Below, one piece after another: positions 1 to 8,787 of a stretch of 64,000 nucleotides of DNA. The stretch comes from Thermaceae bacterium (GTDB taxonomy: Bacteria > Deinococcota > Deinococci > Deinococcales > Marinithermaceae), in NCBI GenBank assembly GCA_027067955.1, contig JAMOUW010000079.1, forward strand, positions 1 through 64,000, read 5' to 3'. The translations under genes were made by a program, and so were the position numbers. Under the pieces are notes generated by a model. It saw nothing but the letters and a program-made list of their open reading frames with translations. It was not told the DNA's origin and did no database searches. Every line of letters starts with the position of its first letter. The stretch's first letter is position 1.

Positions 1-81
1 ACCAACCCGACCGCCGACCTCGGCGGCCGGGCCTCGACGGACGAGTTTACCGAGGCGGTGCTGGCCAACCTGAATGGTTAA
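1..81 (+). CDS. C-terminal end of an isopropylmalate/isocitrate dehydrogenase family protein (partial)
   Basis: The reading frame is open from base 1 and ends with TAA at 79-81, leaving 26 residues. The tail ADLGGRASTDEFTEAVL matches the C-terminal DLGG-x-A-x-T-x-x-FT signature of the beta-decarboxylating dehydrogenases (isopropylmalate, homoisocitrate and isocitrate dehydrogenases). The fragment alone cannot tell these apart. LeuB is favoured because an SDR gene and ilvD follow on the same strand, and leuA lies elsewhere in the window. The next gene starts 8 bp after the stop, so the three genes probably form one transcript. The N-terminal part lies outside the window. Confidence 0.6.
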   Translation, partial: TNPTADLGGRASTDEFTEAVLANLNG

Positions 82-89
82 ACTGGAGT

Positions 90-839
90 ATGCCGAGCCT
101 GAAAGGTAAAACCCTGATCATCACCGGCGCTTCGCGCGGCATCGGCCGGGCGCTGGCGCTGGGTCTGGCCGGGCGCGGTGCGAACCTGGTGCTCACCGCC
201 CGCGGGGAGGGGCCTTTGGAGGAAACGGCGCAGGAGGCCGAGGCGCGGGGTGCGCGCGTCCGCCATCACGCAGGCGACGTGGCTGCTGCAGAAACTGCCC
301 GGCAGCTCGTAGGGATGGCGCGCGGGCTGGGGCGTTTCTGCGGTTTTATTCACAATGCCGGGGTGTTACACGCGGGACCGCTATTGTGGGAGCTGCCCGA
401 ACGGCACTGGAACGAGGTGCTGGGGGCGAGCCTCACCGGCGCCTACCAGCTCACCCGCTTCGCCCTGCCCGATCTTATCGCTAGTGGTGACGGCGTGGCC
501 GTTTTTGTCGGCTCGGGAGCCGCGGAATACAACCTGCCCGGCATCGGGGCCTACGCCATAGCCAAAGCTGCCGAAGAACACCTTGCGCGCCAGGTGGCGG
601 CCGAAGCGCCCATGGTGGCGAGCTTTGCTTACCGCCCCGGAGTGGTGGACACAGGCATGCAGGAGCAGGCTCGCAGCGCCAGCGGCGGAGCTGCGGCGCA
701 ACTGCAGGAGATCTTCGGGGGATACAAGGAAAAGGGAGTGTTGATCAGTCCCGAGCAGGCGGCTGAATACCTGATCCGGGTGCTCGAGGCCGATCCGCAC
801 CGCTATACGGGAAAGATATATGACTGGCGAAAAGAATAA
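90..839 (+). CDS. Short-chain dehydrogenase/reductase (SDR)
   Basis: A 249 aa single-domain Rossmann oxidoreductase of normal classical-SDR length. The nucleotide-binding TGASRGIG motif is at about residues 12-19, an NAG motif at about 88, and the catalytic YxxxK (YAIAK) near 155. It should use NAD(P)H to reduce or oxidise a carbonyl or hydroxyl group; the substrate cannot be read from the sequence. The start has GGAG a few bases upstream and also lies 5 nt after TAAACT. The gene sits between the dehydrogenase end and ilvD and overlaps the longer possible ilvD start by 20 bp, so co-expression with branched-chain amino-acid synthesis is likely, but a role in that pathway is only inferred. Confidence 0.85.
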   Translation: MPSLKGKTLIITGASRGIGRALALGLAGRGANLVLTARGEGPLEETAQEAEARGARVRHHAGDVAAAETARQLVGMARGLGRFCGFIHNAGVLHAGPLLWELPERHWNEVLGASLTGAYQLTRFALPDLIASGDGVAVFVGSGAAEYNLPGIGAYAIAKAAEEHLARQVAAEAPMVASFAYRPGVVDTGMQEQARSASGGAAAQLQEIFGGYKEKGVLISPEQAAEYLIRVLEADPHRYTGKIYDWRKE

Positions 840-843
840 ACGC

Positions 844-2517
844 ATGCGCAGCGACATCATCAAAAAAGGTATCGATCGTGCCCCGCACCGCTCTCTCCTC
901 CGGGCCACTGGCGTTATCAAGCGCGAGTCCGACTTCGATAAGCCCTTTATCGCCGTCGTCAACAGCTACATCGACATCGTTCCGGGCCACGTACACCTGC
1001 GCGAGTTCGTGGAGAGCATCAAGCAGTACATCCGCGACGCCGGCGGGGTGCCCTTCGAGTTCAATACCATCGGCGTGGACGACGGCATTGCTATGGGCCA
1101 CGAAGGCATGAAGTGGAGCCTGCCCAGCCGCGAGCTGATCGCCGACAGCGTCGAGACGATGCTCCGCGCTCACGCCTTCGACGGGGCAATTTTCATCCCT
1201 AACTGCGACAAGATCGTGCCCGGAATGATCATGGCCGCCATGCGGGTCAACATTCCCAGCGTCTTCGTCTCCGGCGGACCGATGAAGGCCGGCTACCTCG
1301 ACGGCCAGGCGCTCGACCTGATCAGCGTTTTCGAGGGCGTCGGTGCGGTGAAGGAAGGCAAGATGGAGCCGGAGCAGCTGGAAAAGATCGAGCAGATCGC
1401 CTGCCCCGGCTGTGGCAGCTGCTCGGGCATGTTCACCGCCAACTCGATGAACTGCCTGCTCGAGGCCCTGGGTCTGGCCGTCCCCGGCAACGGCTCAATT
1501 CTGGCCACCGACCCGCGCCGCGAAAAGCTGAAGAAGACGGCTGTCGAATGGCTGATGCGGATGGTGGCGAATGACGAAAAGCCGCTCGACATCATCAGCG
1601 AAGAAAGCTTCGAAAACGCCTTTCGCCTCGACGTCGCCATGGGCGGCTCGACCAACACCGTTTTGCACACCCTGGCCATCGCCGAAGAGGCCGGTATGCC
1701 CTTCTCGCTGCAAAAGCTGGACGAGATAGGCCGCAGTACACCGACGCTGTGCAAGATTGCCCCCTCGAGCGCCTACCACATGGAAGACCTCGACCGCGCC
1801 GGCGGAGTATTCGCGATCTTGAAGGAACTCGACCGCGGCGGCTACCTACACAAAGAAACCCGCACCATCGCGGGCAAAACCCTGGGCGAGCAGCTAACCG
1901 GAGACTACGAGATAAAAGACGAGCGCGTCATCCGCCGCCTGGAAAACCCCTACGACGCCAAGGGCGGCCTGCGGGTGCTGTTTGGCAACCTGGCCCCCGA
2001 AGGCGCGGTGGTCAAGACCGCCGGGGTGGTACCGGAGATGATGCAGCACGAAGGCCCGGCCCGTGTCTTCAACAGCGAAGAAGAGTCCCAGGCGGCCATC
2101 GACGCCGGCCAGATCAAGCCGGGCGACGTGGTGGTGGTGCGCTACGAAGGTCCCAAGGGCGGCCCCGGCATGCGCGAGATGCTGGCCCCCACCAGCGCCA
2201 TCGTCGGCCGCGGCCTGGGCGAGAGCGTGGCCCTGATTACCGACGGCCGTTTTTCTGGCGGCACCCGCGGCGCTGCCGTGGGGCACATCAGTCCCGAGGC
2301 GGCCGAGGGCGGGCCGATCGGCCTGATCGAAGAAGGCGACATAATCGCTCTCGATCTGGAAAACGGCACCATCGAGCTCAAGGTCGGTGAAGAGGAACTG
2401 GCCCGCCGCCGCACCCGCTTCGAGCCGCTCGAGAAGCCGGTGAACGGCTCCTGGCTCAAACGCTACCGAACGCTCGTCACCAACGCCGCCCGCGGAGCGA
2501 TCCTTAAGACCGGCTGA
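844..2517 (+). CDS. ilvD: Dihydroxy-acid dehydratase
   Basis: A roughly 557 aa IlvD/Edd-family dehydratase that converts 2,3-dihydroxy-isovalerate and 2,3-dihydroxy-3-methylvalerate to the 2-oxo acids of the valine and isoleucine pathways. Family marks are NCDK, the iron-sulfur cysteine segment [14 protein letters not shown], and the C-terminal GRFSGGTRG motif. The ORF track starts at 820. I prefer the ATG at 844 because MRSDIIKKG is the usual IlvD N-terminus and the extra eight residues look non-conserved; neither start has a strong ribosome site. Length fits the family. It closes the gene cluster that starts at the left edge and is separate from the ilvBNC-leuA-cimA operon at 17 kb. Confidence 0.96.
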   Translation: MRSDIIKKGIDRAPHRSLLRATGVIKRESDFDKPFIAVVNSYIDIVPGHVHLREFVESIKQYIRDAGGVPFEFNTIGVDDGIAMGHEGMKWSLPSRELIADSVETMLRAHAFDGAIFIPNCDKIVPGMIMAAMRVNIPSVFVSGGPMKAGYLDGQALDLISVFEGVGAVKEGKMEPEQLEKIEQIACPGCGSCSGMFTANSMNCLLEALGLAVPGNGSILATDPRREKLKKTAVEWLMRMVANDEKPLDIISEESFENAFRLDVAMGGSTNTVLHTLAIAEEAGMPFSLQKLDEIGRSTPTLCKIAPSSAYHMEDLDRAGGVFAILKELDRGGYLHKETRTIAGKTLGEQLTGDYEIKDERVIRRLENPYDAKGGLRVLFGNLAPEGAVVKTAGVVPEMMQHEGPARVFNSEEESQAAIDAGQIKPGDVVVVRYEGPKGGPGMREMLAPTSAIVGRGLGESVALITDGRFSGGTRGAAVGHISPEAAEGGPIGLIEEGDIIALDLENGTIELKVGEEELARRRTRFEPLEKPVNGSWLKRYRTLVTNAARGAILKTG

Positions 2518-2578
2518 CAGATATATATTATGCAGACATCGCTACGATTGTTCCGGCGAAGGGGTGGTGAAATCTAAA

Positions 2579-2635
2579 TATAATACATTCCTATGTATAT
2601 AGAAGTTAATCCGTTATAATATTTCCAAAAGGAGG
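2579..2635 (+). promoter_or_regulatory. AT-rich promoter, inverted repeat and strong ribosome site
   Basis: The ilvD-lipoprotein gap is far more AT-rich than its surroundings. It carries two exact TATAAT hexamers (2579-2584 and 2615-2620), an inverted repeat ATACAT-TCCT-ATGTAT (2583-2598) and AAAAGGAGG (2627-2635) seven bases before the ATG. The second TATAAT would put the transcript start almost on the ribosome site. The inverted repeat covers the region where its -35 box should be, so it is a plausible operator. No good -35 hexamer was found. Confidence 0.5.
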
Positions 2636-2641
2636 CAGTCA

Positions 2642-3877
2642 ATGCGAGTTCGATTCCACGCGTATCGGTTTGTAATATTGGGAATTGTAACGGCTTTCTT
2701 GCTGACCGCCTGCCCGCCATTAACCAGTCTTCCCACGGGCCGGATCGACCTCTTGTACGAAATCGACCCCAAGGGACCATTCCTGGATGCCAATTTTCTC
2801 GTCACCAAAACTCACCTCATAAGCTACGGACTCGGCACGGTAGCGGCTCTGGATCCGGGCGCCGGACGGTACGACTGGGAAAAGTACTTTGACTATCCCG
2901 TTGCCCCGGAATTCCTACAGGAGAGCAATGAGATCCTGCTCTGGCCCCATCGGTTTTCGGAGGAGGATAAGCTCCCCGACCCGCCGGTTATCGTCGTGCT
3001 GAATGCGGAAACGGGTGAAGAGACCCGCCGGATAGCTTTAAACGTCCCCCTGGAACTGTTTTCCCAGTGGGACCCCCGGTACATTGCCCGCAAAGAAGAC
3101 AAGATATACATAGGGGCCACCCGCGGCAGGATAGCAATTCTGAAAAAAGAAAGCACCGGTATAAAACACTACAAGACAATCCACATTGCTGAAATTTACG
3201 ACGTGAGCGGTTACGCCGACGACCCCGATGCATTCGTGGTGCTCAAGGTCATACCCGATCCGGATACGAGCGATTTATACGCGCTTGCTACTACGGGTCC
3301 CGGTTATTCCGGCAGCAAGCACGTGTACCGCGTTTCGGAGGACGGGCGTACAGTATGGAGTGCGGTTCCCCATATACAACCCAGCGACATCTTGCTGGTA
3401 AACGATCGGATACTGAGCTTCAACTACCGCGCCAATCTTGCCCTCGATGCTCGAACAGGAGCCCTAACTGACGATGGACCCGGCTCCACCGATGGGACCT
3501 GTGCGGAAGGCCAGTACGGGCTGCATCCAGTCTGGTACGATCGCGGGAATAAGGTGATCTACGCACCCTACGGTGTACTCGGCGCAAAGCCGCCCTTCGA
3601 ATGGCTGTGGTCGGTGCACGACATGATCGACAGGGCGGACGTGGTTAAGTGTCTGTACGCACCGGTAGTCAGCGAGGGTTTCGTCTATTATGGCGGAAAA
3701 CAAATGCTGCTCGTGGCCGAGGCGGCCTCCGGCAGGATCGTGGATATTGAAACCGCGGACCGCCGCAGCTACGAGCTATGGCTTGATGCGCCGGTCTTCC
3801 TGGTAGGAGAATACATCGTCGTTCCGCACCAGTTCATTCATGACCAGTTTCTGGCCGTTTACAAGACAATTGATTAG
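2642..3877 (+). CDS. Putative lipoprotein, beta-propeller-like
   Basis: A 411 aa exported protein. Residues 1-24 form a signal peptide with a lipobox ending LLTAC, so Cys24 should be lipidated. The mature part contains short repeated beta segments with phrases such as VAALDPGAGRYDWEK, VVLNAETGEETRRI and LLVAEAASGRIVDIE, which resemble PQQ-type beta-propeller blades, but no enzymatic site is visible. Start choice is secured by the AAAAGGAGG site. The gene uses several ATA isoleucine codons, and its promoter is AT-rich, unlike its neighbours, which could mean transfer. It stands alone, convergent with the cupin. Function unknown. Confidence 0.75.
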   Translation: MRVRFHAYRFVILGIVTAFLLTACPPLTSLPTGRIDLLYEIDPKGPFLDANFLVTKTHLISYGLGTVAALDPGAGRYDWEKYFDYPVAPEFLQESNEILLWPHRFSEEDKLPDPPVIVVLNAETGEETRRIALNVPLELFSQWDPRYIARKEDKIYIGATRGRIAILKKESTGIKHYKTIHIAEIYDVSGYADDPDAFVVLKVIPDPDTSDLYALATTGPGYSGSKHVYRVSEDGRTVWSAVPHIQPSDILLVNDRILSFNYRANLALDARTGALTDDGPGSTDGTCAEGQYGLHPVWYDRGNKVIYAPYGVLGAKPPFEWLWSVHDMIDRADVVKCLYAPVVSEGFVYYGGKQMLLVAEAASGRIVDIETADRRSYELWLDAPVFLVGEYIVVPHQFIHDQFLAVYKTID

Positions 3878-3894
3878 TGACGGCGTGGAATCAA

Positions 3895-4272
3895 TTAATT
3901 TTCAAGCCATTCGGTCTCGTACTCCCTGGTCTTGGGGATGACGCAAAGAAATTCAACCGGCTCGCTGCCGCGGTTTTCGTACCAGTGGGCTACCCCTGCC
4001 GGTATAAAGACCGCTTCTCCAGCGGAGACAAGGCGCTCGTTCTCATTCAGGCCTACTATCATACTGCCGCTCAGCACGTATTGCTCGTGTTCGATGGTGG
4101 GGTGGCGGTGCGGAGGAATGCGCCCGCCGGGCTCGATCGTGAAACGCCTCAGAATGAAATTTGGAGCGCCGTCGTCAGGGCCGATCAGGACCTGAAGAAA
4201 GGCCCCCTTCCCTTTGGCCACTGGCTTCTTCGGCACGTCGGCGGCGGGGCGGACAATAGGCGTCGTCTCCAT
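3895..4272 (-). CDS. Small cupin-domain protein
   Basis: A 125 aa single-domain cupin. The first metal motif is visible as HRHPTIEHEQYVLSG (H-x-H plus downstream E) at about residues 56-66, and the second as GVAHWYEN near 97, so the metal ligands appear intact. Such proteins may be isomerases, dioxygenases or binding proteins; no substrate can be inferred. It follows the phosphoribosyltransferase gene by 4 bp on the same strand and is almost certainly translated from the same mRNA. It is convergent with the lipoprotein gene, 17 bp between stops. Confidence 0.8.
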   Translation of the reverse strand: METTPIVRPAADVPKKPVAKGKGAFLQVLIGPDDGAPNFILRRFTIEPGGRIPPHRHPTIEHEQYVLSGSMIVGLNENERLVSAGEAVFIPAGVAHWYENRGSEPVEFLCVIPKTREYETEWLEN

Positions 4273-4276
4273 GACA

Positions 4277-4915
4277 TTATTCTACTGCCCGGGCGGCGAG
4301 TAGCTTTTCCACGTCCTCGTCATTCACCTGGGGGAAGTGGCGGTAGTAGGCTCCCACCGCGACGAAATCGGGAGGAGCGCTCAGGGCTACCACCTCGGCT
4401 CTCTGCCGCAGCTTGTCCAGCGCCTCTGGTGGTCCCACGGGTACGGCGATGACCACCCGGCGGGGCTCCTCGGCCAGAACGGCGGTGAGCGCCGCCTCCA
4501 TGGTGCTGCCGGTGGCGATGCCGTCGTCGGTGATGATCACATCGCGGCCTGCAAGGGGCTCCTTGGGACGCAGCGCCCGGTAACGCCGTCGGCGTGAACG
4601 GATTACCTGCATTTGCCGGCCGGTTTCGGCCTTGAGGTAACTGGGATCGGCGATGCTGTCTGCGTAGGGCTGGAGGAAGACCCGTCCGTCTTCGCTAACT
4701 GCTCCGAGCGCGTACTCCGGGTTTCCGGGGGCACCAATCTTGCGCGCCAGGACGACGTCCATGGTTCCGCCCAGTTCGCGGGCGATAGTATCGGCCAGGA
4801 CAACTGCTCCCCGCGGAATTCCCAGCACCACGGGCCGTTGCAGCCCTAGCGGGCGCAGTGCTTCGGCCAGCAGCCGCGCCGCCTCTTTGCGGTCTTCGAA
4901 GAATCTAACCGGCAT
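4277..4915 (-). CDS. Phosphoribosyltransferase domain protein
   Basis: A 212 aa type I phosphoribosyltransferase of the group often annotated 'predicted phosphoribosyltransferase'. The PRPP-binding loop is VIITDDGIATGSTM (about residues 126-139), with both acidic residues present. The N-terminus VVLGIPRGAVVLADTIA is typical of the group. The base acceptor is not known for this family. Upstream on the minus strand lie a TAGAAT box (4928-4933) and AGGAG close to the ATG. It heads a two-gene unit with the cupin. Confidence 0.85.
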   Translation of the reverse strand: MPVRFFEDRKEAARLLAEALRPLGLQRPVVLGIPRGAVVLADTIARELGGTMDVVLARKIGAPGNPEYALGAVSEDGRVFLQPYADSIADPSYLKAETGRQMQVIRSRRRRYRALRPKEPLAGRDVIITDDGIATGSTMEAALTAVLAEEPRRVVIAVPVGPPEALDKLRQRAEVVALSAPPDFVAVGAYYRHFPQVNDEDVEKLLAARAVE

Positions 4916-5588
4916 AACTCCTAACCCATTCTACTCTCCCCGGGATATTGGCTGGAATGAATGAGGGTGGATACGTGTGCCGCGACCCGTTTCCCGCCGC
5001 AACCTAATAGAGGCGGCCGGTAAAGAAAGCCCGATCAGGTCGGAAAGTCGATGCAAATTTGACAGGAATGAAATTGTTCCCCAAGGAAATAATCTTTGTG
5101 ATGAGCGGGTCGTGGAGTTGCGTGGTATGCGGCAGGAGGGTCCCACGGCATTCTTTCCGGCGAGGCGAGCGTTCCGCTCCCTGCTAATCCGGGTGACATT
5201 TCCTGGGCCGGTGCCCCGTGAAGACGGTGCCGATTACCGGGTAGACGTCGTTTACGTTTGATCGGCGCTTGGGTTACCGTTCCTTCAATTTTGCGGCGGC
5301 CTCACCGCAAGCCCGATTTGTCCGCAGGGTCGGGCTCAGGTGACTGCACCCGCCGGCGCGCGTTCGGGTTGCGCCCCTGCCCGGATTGCGGGTGTTTTCG
5401 CTGGGGCGGGGTTACGGGAGGTGCCCGCATTGGGGGTTGCATCAGGGGAATACGGCCAGGCATCCGAGCAACTGCTGCCCAAATCCTGGCTCGGTCGCAC
5501 AGGCTGGTTTGGCTGAAAAGGCCAGCCGCGCCTACTATGCAGGGCCGGTGCCACTAAGGGCAATGCCGGGAGGCCCGATGTGGGGAAG
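4916..5588. other. Long intergenic region, no convincing gene
   Basis: About 670 bp between the phosphoribosyltransferase start and the end of terC. The left edge carries the promoter of the leftward gene. Inside, TTGACA (5059-5064) and TAATCT (5090-5095) occur 25 bp apart, too far to pair as a normal promoter. TAATCT is followed after 5 nt by an ATG that opens a 28-codon frame (5101-5187) encoding a CVVCGRR zinc-knuckle-like peptide. The right part (5270-5580) is GC-rich and contains short self-complementary runs such as GCCCGA...TCGGGC. ORFs listed here have unnatural composition. I did not recognise tmRNA, RNase P, SRP or 6S RNA. Confidence 0.6.
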
Positions 5589-6254
5589 TCAGGAGTTTTC
5601 CGAGTTCCCCCGCCGCAACATGGACAGCTGGTAGAGGGAGGCAGTCGCCACCAGCCCAACCGCGAACCATGCTCCGAGCGGCAGGTTTACCCAGGCGCGC
5701 ACGCGAACGTCGTGGGTAATCAGCTGTGCCCCTGCCCAGACAATGATTAGCGCTCCGACCATGTTCAACCAGGGCCAGCGGTTGAGCAGCTCGGCTATCG
5801 CCGCGGAGCCGAGCATCAGGATGGGTATGGAAAGAAGCAGCCCGAAAACAAGGAGGCCCAGGTGGCCGTTGGCGGCACCGGCTACCGCTAGAACGTTGTC
5901 GAGGCTGAGGGTAAAGTCGGCGACGATAATCAGAGTCACTGCCTGCCAGAAAGACCGCGCGCTGCCCACCCGGGCCCCGTCCTCTTCGCCTCCCAGCAGT
6001 TTGGCAGCTATCCAGAAAAGGGCGGCTCCGCCGAGAGCGCGCAGGAAGGGTACTGCAAGCAGCAAAGCGGCCAGAATGGTAAAGGTTACCCTCAATCCGA
6101 TGGCTCCGAGGGTACCCATCAGTATCGCTTCGCGCCGCAGCCTGGCAGGGAGATCGCGCACCGCCATACCGATGACCACCGCGTTATCCCCCGACAGCAC
6201 CAGATCAATCAGGATAATACTGAAAAGCCCCAGCAGACTCGCTTCCGTGATCAT
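5589..6254 (-). CDS. TerC/YkoY-family integral membrane protein, probable metal exporter
   Basis: A 221 aa membrane protein with about six or seven hydrophobic segments. It has the two acidic motifs of the TerC family: DLVLSGDNAVVIGMA near residues 17-31 and DFTLSLDNVLAVAG near 110-124. Related YkoY/YceF-type members are linked to manganese export; that function is inferred. Its ATG overlaps the stop of the HD phosphohydrolase gene (ATGA), so the two are translationally coupled. I looked for the manganese (yybP-ykoY) riboswitch that often precedes such genes, but there is no leader here because the upstream gene abuts it. Confidence 0.88.
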   Translation of the reverse strand: MITEASLLGLFSIILIDLVLSGDNAVVIGMAVRDLPARLRREAILMGTLGAIGLRVTFTILAALLLAVPFLRALGGAALFWIAAKLLGGEEDGARVGSARSFWQAVTLIIVADFTLSLDNVLAVAGAANGHLGLLVFGLLLSIPILMLGSAAIAELLNRWPWLNMVGALIIVWAGAQLITHDVRVRAWVNLPLGAWFAVGLVATASLYQLSMLRRGNSENS

Positions 6255-7168
6255 TCTTCGAGGATGAAGCGGTCTTCGTGGTCGTGGAGGCGGACTCGTT
6301 GGATGATGCGGTGGTCGTGATCGTTGTTGGTGTCCGACGTCGCCACCACGGTTACATAGTCACGAATGGGACTTTTGAGCACCTTTTTCGTCAGGGTTTC
6401 CTCCACCTGGAATATGCCTGCGGCATTGTTCATGCGCACCCGGATTTCTATGGGTATCGTGTCACCGCGCATGATGATCACCTCGTCGACGGCCAGTGCA
6501 GAAATAGAGTGAATATCTATGGAGCCCAGGCTGAACGCCTTCCTGCCCCGTCCCTTGGTGATATCGGTTCCGTCGGCCACGGCCGTAACCCCGGCCTCGA
6601 TGGTCAGCGGTTCGGGGTGGAGGTCATGGCTGTATATCGAGTGCAGCATCAGGGCGCGCAGCTCGATCCTCTGTTCGGGCTTGGGGTAAAGCTCGCTCAG
6701 GATGCGGTTGAGCATGGGAAGCGCCAGGGTTACGCCGAAGGCCTCGTGGTGTTCGCGGTGCACCTGGTTGCCTATGTCGTGGAGCATGGTAGAAAGTATG
6801 ACCACCACGAAGGCGTCTTCCAGGTTGCCAACCCCCGACTCGATGGTGTCGGGGCGGACCCCGGCCTCAACGAGAAGCTGCAGGATTGCCACTGATGCTG
6901 CGCCGGTCAGCAGGGCGTGGACGCGGCCGTGGTCGTTGTAGCCCAATTTATGCATGGTGATGTAGTTGGCCATGTCCCAGTGGCCGCGCGCTTCGGGATC
7001 TTTTGAAAGCATTTCGTAAGCCGCCAGGGCGCGGGGATAAGGATCGAGTCCCTTGCGGATTGACTGATCAGCTTCGACATACAGGCGTGATTTGGGACTT
7101 GCAATGTGGATGATTCGTTCGCTTTGCTCGGACAACGGCAACCTCCAGAGGAAACGCCTCCGGTCCAC
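6251..7168 (-). CDS. HD-domain phosphohydrolase
   Basis: A 305 aa protein with HD-superfamily metal motifs: HGRVHALL (about 80), LHDIGNQVHREHH (about 129-141) and a later VADGTD (about 192). The C-terminal third (EIRVRMNNAAGIFQVEE and following) appears to be a second beta-rich domain. HD proteins of this type hydrolyse phosphoester bonds of nucleotides; no substrate is evident. The GTG at 7168 is uncertain: a TAGAAT box lies at 7193-7198 but no ribosome site is seen, and a start further inside is possible. It is coupled to terC by a 4 bp overlap. Confidence 0.8.
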   Translation of the reverse strand: MDRRRFLWRLPLSEQSERIIHIASPKSRLYVEADQSIRKGLDPYPRALAAYEMLSKDPEARGHWDMANYITMHKLGYNDHGRVHALLTGAASVAILQLLVEAGVRPDTIESGVGNLEDAFVVVILSTMLHDIGNQVHREHHEAFGVTLALPMLNRILSELYPKPEQRIELRALMLHSIYSHDLHPEPLTIEAGVTAVADGTDITKGRGRKAFSLGSIDIHSISALAVDEVIIMRGDTIPIEIRVRMNNAAGIFQVEETLTKKVLKSPIRDYVTVVATSDTNNDHDHRIIQRVRLHDHEDRFILEE

Positions 7169-7226
7169 AGGGGACCGGTTCCCAGAAAGGCCATTCTACC
7201 GCTTTTCCGCCGTGCGCGCGAGGTGG

Positions 7227-8060
7227 CTATTCCCCTTTGAATTCCGGTGCCCGCTTTTCCAGGAAAGCATTGGTTCCTTCCCGCATGTCATGGGTTGCGG
7301 TGGTCATCCCAAAAAGGTCGGCTTCTATTTCCAGGGCTTCGGGCAGGGGAACGTCGTAGCCGCGGGCCACCGCCTCCTTTGCCAGCGCAATCGCCACGGG
7401 GCTGTTCTTCATAATTGACTTCGCCAGCTCCTGCGCCGCCATTATTGCGTTGTCGGCGACCCGGTTGACGAGCCCGAGCTGCAGCGCCTCCTCGGCGGGA
7501 ACATGCCTGCCGGTGAGGATTAGGTCGAGGGCGCGCCCCACGCCGATCAGGCGCGGTAGGCGCTGGGTGCCCCCAAACCCGGGAATGAGCCCGAGCCCCA
7601 CTTCGGGAAGGCCCAGCCTGGCGCCACTGGCTGCAACCCGCAGGTCGCAGGCGAGAGCCAGCTCGAGCCCGCCGCCCAGTGCGTAACCGTTGACGGCGGC
7701 TATGGTTGGCACCGGCAGCGCGGCGATGTGGTTCATGACCTCCTGACCGGCAAGGGCGAACTCCCGGCCTATAAACACGTCCTTCAGCGCGTTGATTTCG
7801 GATATGTCGGCCCCCGCCACGAAGGCTTTTCCCTCACCGGTGAAAACCGCCACCCTGACTTCCGGGTCTTCGGCGATGACCTCGGTCACTTCGGCTATCT
7901 CGCGCAGAACGTCGGCAGCTAGCGCGTTCAGGGCTTTGGGACGGGAAAAGGTGACCCAGGCTATGCCGTCTTTGACCTCGTAACGCAGGTGTTCGAATTC
8001 CGGTAGTTCGAGCGCGAAAGCGGGAACATCTTCGTGCGGATGGTCGTGTTCGTGAGCCAT
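7227..8060 (-). CDS. Enoyl-CoA hydratase/isomerase family protein with His-rich N-terminus
   Basis: About 277 aa crotonase-fold enzyme. The oxyanion-hole segments AGADISEI and YALGGGLELAL and the catalytic-region LPEVGLGLIPGFGGTQ are present, with a glutamate at the hydratase position, so hydration of trans-2-enoyl-CoA is likely. The track begins at TTG 8069; ATG 8060 is better because AAGGAG lies about 9 nt upstream of it. The first residues are AHEHDHPHED, a histidine/acid-rich tail not typical of crotonases. The gene follows deoD on the same strand by 1 bp. Confidence 0.88.
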   Translation of the reverse strand: MAHEHDHPHEDVPAFALELPEFEHLRYEVKDGIAWVTFSRPKALNALAADVLREIAEVTEVIAEDPEVRVAVFTGEGKAFVAGADISEINALKDVFIGREFALAGQEVMNHIAALPVPTIAAVNGYALGGGLELALACDLRVAASGARLGLPEVGLGLIPGFGGTQRLPRLIGVGRALDLILTGRHVPAEEALQLGLVNRVADNAIMAAQELAKSIMKNSPVAIALAKEAVARGYDVPLPEALEIEADLFGMTTATHDMREGTNAFLEKRAPEFKGE

Positions 8061-8061
8061 G

Positions 8062-8781
8062 CTACACAACTCCTTTCAGTAGCAGCAGTCCTTCAAGGGC
8101 CGTTTCTATCATGCGGTGCACTCCCTGCCGCAGGACTTCTTCTTCGATGAACTCGGTGTCGCCTATCTGGTTGGAAACCGTCAGCAATGCTCCGGCATGC
8201 ACTCCTCTCATTTTGGCGATGAGAAACAGTGCCGCAGCTTCCATTTCGAAAGCCATTACTCCAAAGCGGTTCCAGGAGCGTGCGCTTTCGGGATTGGTAG
8301 CGTAAAACGCGTCTTCGGTGGCGATCAGGCCCACGTGGTGGGGATTGCCCGAGGTCGCCGCCGCTTGCTCCAGGGCTTTGAGTACCGGCCAGCTGGGGAT
8401 CGGGGCGTAGGGTTTGTTCTCCAGGTACTGGCGGGTGGTGCCGTCGAGCGGAACCGCACCCTGCACCACGAGGAGATCCGCGGGGGAAAGCGCCGGGTCC
8501 ACGGCGCCGCTGGTGCCGACCCGTACCAGCACCCGCGCCCCCAGCTGCACCAGTTCTTCGGCCACTATCGAGGCGGAGGGGCAGCCCATGCCGGTAGTTT
8601 GTACGCTAACCGGCAAACCCTTGTAACTTCCGGTAAAACCGAGCAGCGACCGGTAGGTGTTGTATGTGGTGACGTCGTCAAGGAAATTTGCGGCGATATA
8701 CTCGGCCCGCCCCGGGTCTCCGGGTAGCAGGACGAAAGGTGCCAGGTCGTCGGGCCGGGCGCGTACGTGTAAAGGGCTCAT
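8062..8781 (-). CDS. deoD: Purine nucleoside phosphorylase, DeoD/hexameric type
   Basis: About 239 aa nucleoside phosphorylase of the PNP/uridine phosphorylase superfamily. LLPGDPGRAEYIA at the N-terminus, TTGMGCPSASIVAEEL, VRVGTSGAV and AFEMEAAALF are the hexameric-family signatures. It cleaves purine nucleosides to base and ribose-1-phosphate. ATG 8781 is chosen over the track's GTG 8787 because TATTCT (8790-8795, minus) sits 8 nt upstream, fitting the leaderless pattern of this window. A second, unrelated trimeric-type PNP is at 59901, so the cell probably has both classes. Confidence 0.85.
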   Translation of the reverse strand: MSPLHVRARPDDLAPFVLLPGDPGRAEYIAANFLDDVTTYNTYRSLLGFTGSYKGLPVSVQTTGMGCPSASIVAEELVQLGARVLVRVGTSGAVDPALSPADLLVVQGAVPLDGTTRQYLENKPYAPIPSWPVLKALEQAAATSGNPHHVGLIATEDAFYATNPESARSWNRFGVMAFEMEAAALFLIAKMRGVHAGALLTVSNQIGDTEFIEEEVLRQGVHRMIETALEGLLLLKGVV

Positions 8782-8787
8782 ACACAC

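Noticed and set aside
5258-5557. 99 aa ORF in the long intergenic region
   Set aside because: Arg/Gly/Pro-rich composition, no ribosome site, and overlapped by equally long frames on both strands.
7169-7226. Manganese (yybP-ykoY) riboswitch ahead of the TerC pair
   Set aside because: Only 58 bp lie upstream of the HD gene, too short for this riboswitch, and its conserved loops are not seen.
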